From: an uncultured Oscillospiraceae bacterium
GTDB taxonomy: Bacteria; Bacillota; Clostridia; Oscillospirales; Oscillospiraceae
Assembly: GCA_944385595.1 (NCBI GenBank)
Contig: CALWXY010000200.1
Location: forward strand, 1-15,981
DNA: 15,981 nt
Direction of reading: 5' to 3'
Shown: positions 13,143 to 15,981 of the stretch, one piece after another
Layout of the letters: each line of letters starts with the position of its first letter
How positions within the stretch are numbered: the first letter of the stretch is position 1
Translations under genes and position numbers: made by a program
The notes under the pieces: generated by a model
Database searches by the model: none
What the model was told of the DNA's origin: nothing
The model's input: only the letters and a program-made list of their open reading frames with translations

Positions 13143-14227
13143 GCACCATGGTGAAAAAGATTCTGCCGGGGGACAGGCGCGCGCTCGTCGTCTCCGATAT
13201 ACACGGAAATCTGCCGTATCTCGAGGGGCTGCTGAAAAAGACCGGCTTCTCGCCGGAGCGCGATTTGCTCATAGTCGACGGCGACTTCCTCGAAAAGGGC
13301 AAACAGAGCCTCGACACGCTGCGCTATCTCATGCGCCTTGTGGCGGAGGGCTGCTGCTGGGTGGTGCGCGGCAACTGCGACGGCTGGCACCAGATACTCT
13401 CCGGCGGCATGGACAAATTCATAATGAAATACATGCTCACCCGCCCGAACTGCGTGCTGCGGCAGATGTGCTGCGAGCAGGGGCTGGACGTTATGGAGGA
13501 CACTCCGCTCGGCGAGATAAAATCCGTCCTCACGGCGCACCACGCCGCCGAGATGGACTTTCTCGCCTCGCTGCCCATTGCCATAGACACGGAGGAGTAC
13601 ACCTTCGTGCACGGCGGCATATCCCGGCCCGACATGCTCAGAAAAGAGCCGTGGAGATGCATGAAAAACGACAATTTCCTCGGCCAGGGTCTGAGCTTCG
13701 ACAAGTGGCAGATAGTCGGCCACTGGCCGGTGGTGCTCTACCGCGAGAACATCACCGACGCAAACCCCATCATCCTGCGCGACCGCCATATCGCGAGCAT
13801 AGACGGCGGCTGCGTCCTCAAGGACGACGGGCAATTAAACGCCCTCATCATCCCGCCCGGCGGGGGCGACGGCTTTGAGTGCGCCTACTACGACCCCTTC
13901 CCGACGGCCCGGGCGCTTACAGCGCAGAGCGCGTCGGAGAAGTCTTATTACATACGCTGGGGCGACAACGCCGTGGAGCCGCTCGCGTTTGACGGCGAGT
14001 TTACCCGCTGCCGCCACCTGCGCACCGGCTACGAAATGGACATACCGAGCGACTACGTCCGCATGAGCAAGCGGGGCTTCACCGTGAACGACTGCACCGA
14101 CTACCGCCTACAGGTCGAGCCGGGGGATTTGCTGTCCGTCGTGAAGCGCACGTCGCGCGGCTGCCTGTGCAAGAAAAACGGCGTCAGCGGCTGGTATGCG
14201 GGAAAACTTGAACCTGTTGGAGACTGA
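13139..14227 (+). CDS. Calcineurin-like metallophosphoesterase with C-terminal extension
   Basis: Two-metal phosphoesterase (362 residues) related to bacterial Ser/Thr phosphatases and Ap4A hydrolases. Metal-ligand motifs are SDIHGN (D20, H22), DGDFLEKG (D49, in place of the usual GDxxDRG), RGNCDG (N79, D81; the usual His of GNHD is Cys), FVHGG (H158) and VGHWP (H195). So the core ligands remain, but two signature boxes are non-standard and the substrate may differ. From about residue 262 there is an extra part not belonging to the phosphoesterase fold, ending in PGDLLSVVKRTSRGCLCKKN and GVSGWYAGKLEPV, which looks like a small SH3-like beta barrel. ATG 13139 overlaps the previous stop by 4 nt. 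Substrate unknown. Confidence 0.85.
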   Translation: MSTMVKKILPGDRRALVVSDIHGNLPYLEGLLKKTGFSPERDLLIVDGDFLEKGKQSLDTLRYLMRLVAEGCCWVVRGNCDGWHQILSGGMDKFIMKYMLTRPNCVLRQMCCEQGLDVMEDTPLGEIKSVLTAHHAAEMDFLASLPIAIDTEEYTFVHGGISRPDMLRKEPWRCMKNDNFLGQGLSFDKWQIVGHWPVVLYRENITDANPIILRDRHIASIDGGCVLKDDGQLNALIIPPGGGDGFECAYYDPFPTARALTAQSASEKSYYIRWGDNAVEPLAFDGEFTRCRHLRTGYEMDIPSDYVRMSKRGFTVNDCTDYRLQVEPGDLLSVVKRTSRGCLCKKNGVSGWYAGKLEPVGD

Positions 14228-14229
14228 TT

Positions 14230-15981
14230 ATGGATATATGCGATTTTCTGCCGGTCTCGCGCGAGGACATGGTCTCGCGCGGCTGGTACTGGTATGATTT
14301 TCTGCTCGTCACGGGCGACGCCTACGTCGACCACCCGAGCTTCGGCGCGGCGGTGATCTCCCGCGTGCTGGAGCACGAGGGGTATAGAGTCGCGGTGCTC
14401 GCGCAGCCGGACTGGCACAGCGCTGCCGCCTTCGAGGCCATGGGCAGGCCGAGATACGGCGTGTTCATAGGCGCGGGCAACCTCGACAGCATGGTCGCCC
14501 ACTACACGGCGGCCAAAAAGCCGCGCAGCGAGGACTTCTACTCGCCCGGCAAAAAGGCCGGGCTGCGCCCCGACCGCGCGACCATAGTTTACGCAAACCG
14601 CGCGAGGGAGGCATTTCCCGGCCTGCCGGTCATCATCGGCGGGCTTGAGGCGTCGCTTCGGCGCTTCGCACACTACGACTACTGGGACGACGCCGTGCGC
14701 CGCTCCGTGCTCTCCGACTCGGGCGCGGACATACTGGTCTACGGCATGGGCGAGCGCCAAACGCGCGAGATAGCCCGGCGGCTCAAAAAGAAGGAGCCGG
14801 TCTCGGAGCTGCGCGACATACGCGGCACGGCCTTTTTCGCCGCAAGCCCCGAGGACTGCCTCTTCCCCGAGCCGGTGACGCTTCCGAGCTACGAGGACGT
14901 GCGCGACGAGCGCCGCTTCTATGCCGACGCCGCGCGCGAGGAATACGAGGAGCACGACCCCGTGCGCGGCCACGCGCTCATACAGCGCGAGGGCAGCCGT
15001 TACCTCATTGTGAACCCGCCCGCCGCGCCGCTGGACACCGCCGAGCTCGACGCCGTGGCCGAGCTGCCGTACACCCGCGAGTACCACCCGATGTACGAGC
15101 CCATGGGGGGCGTGCCCGCCATTGAGGAGGTGCGCTTCTCGGTCATACACAACCGCGGCTGCTTCGGCGCCTGCAACTTCTGCGCGCTGGCATTCCACCA
15201 GGGCAGAGTCGTCACCTCGCGCAGCCACGACAGCGTCGCCCGCGAGGTCGAGCGCATGACACAGCACCCGCTGTGGAAGGGCTATGTGAACGACGTCGGC
15301 GGCCCGACGGCGAACTTCCGCCGCCCGGCCTGTAAGGAGCAGCTGAAGCGCGGCCTCTGCCGCGGGCGCAAATGCCTCGCGCCGGAGCCGTGCAAAAACC
15401 TCGACGCCGACGAGTCGGACTACCTGCGCCTCCTGCGCCGCCTGAGGGCGATACCGGGCGTGAAGCGCGTGTTCGTCCGCTCCGGCATAAGATTCGACTA
15501 CATGCTCTGCGACAAAAACGGAGACTTCTTCTCCGAGCTTGTCCGCTACCACGTCTCCGGCCAGCTCAAGGTCGCGCCGGAGCACTGCATAGACTCCGTG
15601 CTCGACTACATGGGCAAGCCGCACGTCGGCACCTACGAGCGCTTCCTCGAGCGCTACGCGAAGCTCAACCAGCGCTACGGCAAGGAGCAGTACATCGTGC
15701 CCTACCTCATGTCCTCGCACCCCGGCAGCCGCATGGAGGACGCCGTCGCCCTCGCCGAGTACCTCTGCCGCACCGGCAGACAGCCGGAGCAGGTGCAGGA
15801 TTTTTACCCGACGCCGGGCACGATATCGACCTGCATGTACCACACGGGCATAGACCCCTTTACGATGAAAGCCGTCTATGTCCCGCGCTCGCCGCACGAG
15901 AAGGCGATGCAGCGCGCGCTGTTGCAGTGGCGCAGGCCGGAAAACCGCAGGCTGGTCATTGAGGCGCTGCACGAGGCGCAC
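14230..15981 (+). CDS. YgiQ family radical SAM protein (partial, C-terminus beyond window)
   Basis: Radical SAM enzyme of the YgiQ (UPF0313) type; 584 residues visible, with the C-terminus off the right edge. The N-terminal FLPVSREDMVSRGWYWYDFL and ITGDAYVDHPSFG-like block (here LVTGDAYVDHPSFG) are hallmarks, as is GGLEASLRRFAHYDYW. The 4Fe-4S cluster motif CxxxCxxC is C311, C315 and C318 in RGCFGACNFCAL. Later DVGGPTANF and LMSSHPGS are also typical. The reaction of this family is not established to my knowledge. ATG 14230-14232 lies 2 nt after the metallophosphoesterase stop, with GGAG 7 nt upstream inside the end of that gene, so it is the third gene of the operon. Confidence 0.93.
   Translation, partial: MDICDFLPVSREDMVSRGWYWYDFLLVTGDAYVDHPSFGAAVISRVLEHEGYRVAVLAQPDWHSAAAFEAMGRPRYGVFIGAGNLDSMVAHYTAAKKPRSEDFYSPGKKAGLRPDRATIVYANRAREAFPGLPVIIGGLEASLRRFAHYDYWDDAVRRSVLSDSGADILVYGMGERQTREIARRLKKKEPVSELRDIRGTAFFAASPEDCLFPEPVTLPSYEDVRDERRFYADAAREEYEEHDPVRGHALIQREGSRYLIVNPPAAPLDTAELDAVAELPYTREYHPMYEPMGGVPAIEEVRFSVIHNRGCFGACNFCALAFHQGRVVTSRSHDSVAREVERMTQHPLWKGYVNDVGGPTANFRRPACKEQLKRGLCRGRKCLAPEPCKNLDADESDYLRLLRRLRAIPGVKRVFVRSGIRFDYMLCDKNGDFFSELVRYHVSGQLKVAPEHCIDSVLDYMGKPHVGTYERFLERYAKLNQRYGKEQYIVPYLMSSHPGSRMEDAVALAEYLCRTGRQPEQVQDFYPTPGTISTCMYHTGIDPFTMKAVYVPRSPHEKAMQRALLQWRRPENRRLVIEALHEAH

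Noticed and set aside
14101..15981. 626-residue minus-strand open frame
   Set aside because: Antisense to the YgiQ-type gene, which has the CxxxCxxC cluster motif and family blocks; no motif in the antisense product.

Overview
The window looks like chromosome from a GC-rich anaerobic Firmicute, probably a gut Clostridia of the Oscillospiraceae type. This is inferred from protein content: a clostridial three-subunit molybdenum hydroxylase, a PduL-type phosphotransacylase, CsaB, and a histidine phosphatase-GNAT fusion. It also fits the strong AGGAGG-like ribosome sites and sigma-A-like TATAAT boxes in short AT-rich gaps between GC-rich genes. No rRNA, tRNA, CRISPR array, transposase or phage gene was seen.

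Layout. Positions 1-10803 are read on the minus strand and 10888-15981 on the plus strand. The two halves meet at a compact divergent promoter region near 10.81-10.87 kb.
(1) 1-2741: xanthine-dehydrogenase-like operon, transcribed FAD subunit, 2Fe-2S subunit, then Mo subunit (which runs off the left edge), with its promoter.
(2) 2747-3458: C-terminal stub of an XRE/HTH regulator, then a roughly 570-bp non-coding element bounded by two related palindromes in inverted orientation.
(3) 3459-4903: NCS2 purine permease with its own extended -10 promoter. Next to the hydroxylase it suggests purine (xanthine/urate) uptake and oxidation.
(4) 4937-7778: lipoprotein, permease and ATPase of a FecBCD/BtuFCD-type ABC importer, directly behind tadA (tRNA adenosine deaminase).
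(5) 8269-9025: pduL with a terminator, a TTGACA promoter and a dyad-rich leader of about 100 nt.
(6) 9040-10864: csaB followed by a purN-like gene whose product lacks the usual catalytic Asp.
(7) 10817-11980: GT4-type glycosyltransferase and terminator.
(8) 12003-15981: tightly packed run of a histidine phosphatase-GNAT fusion, a metallophosphoesterase with a C-terminal extension, and a YgiQ-type radical SAM protein (cut by the right edge).

How the parts work together. Groups 1 and 3 plausibly form a purine catabolic unit. CsaB and the glycosyltransferase share a divergent control region and both suggest cell-envelope polysaccharide work. The others are mostly housekeeping or uptake functions. 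The least explained items are the palindrome-bounded element beside the broken regulator, the PurN-like protein with a changed active site, and the function of the phosphatase-acetyltransferase / phosphoesterase pair. I did not find a clear new defence or mobile system. All family assignments come from reading motifs and remembered family consensus, not from searches.
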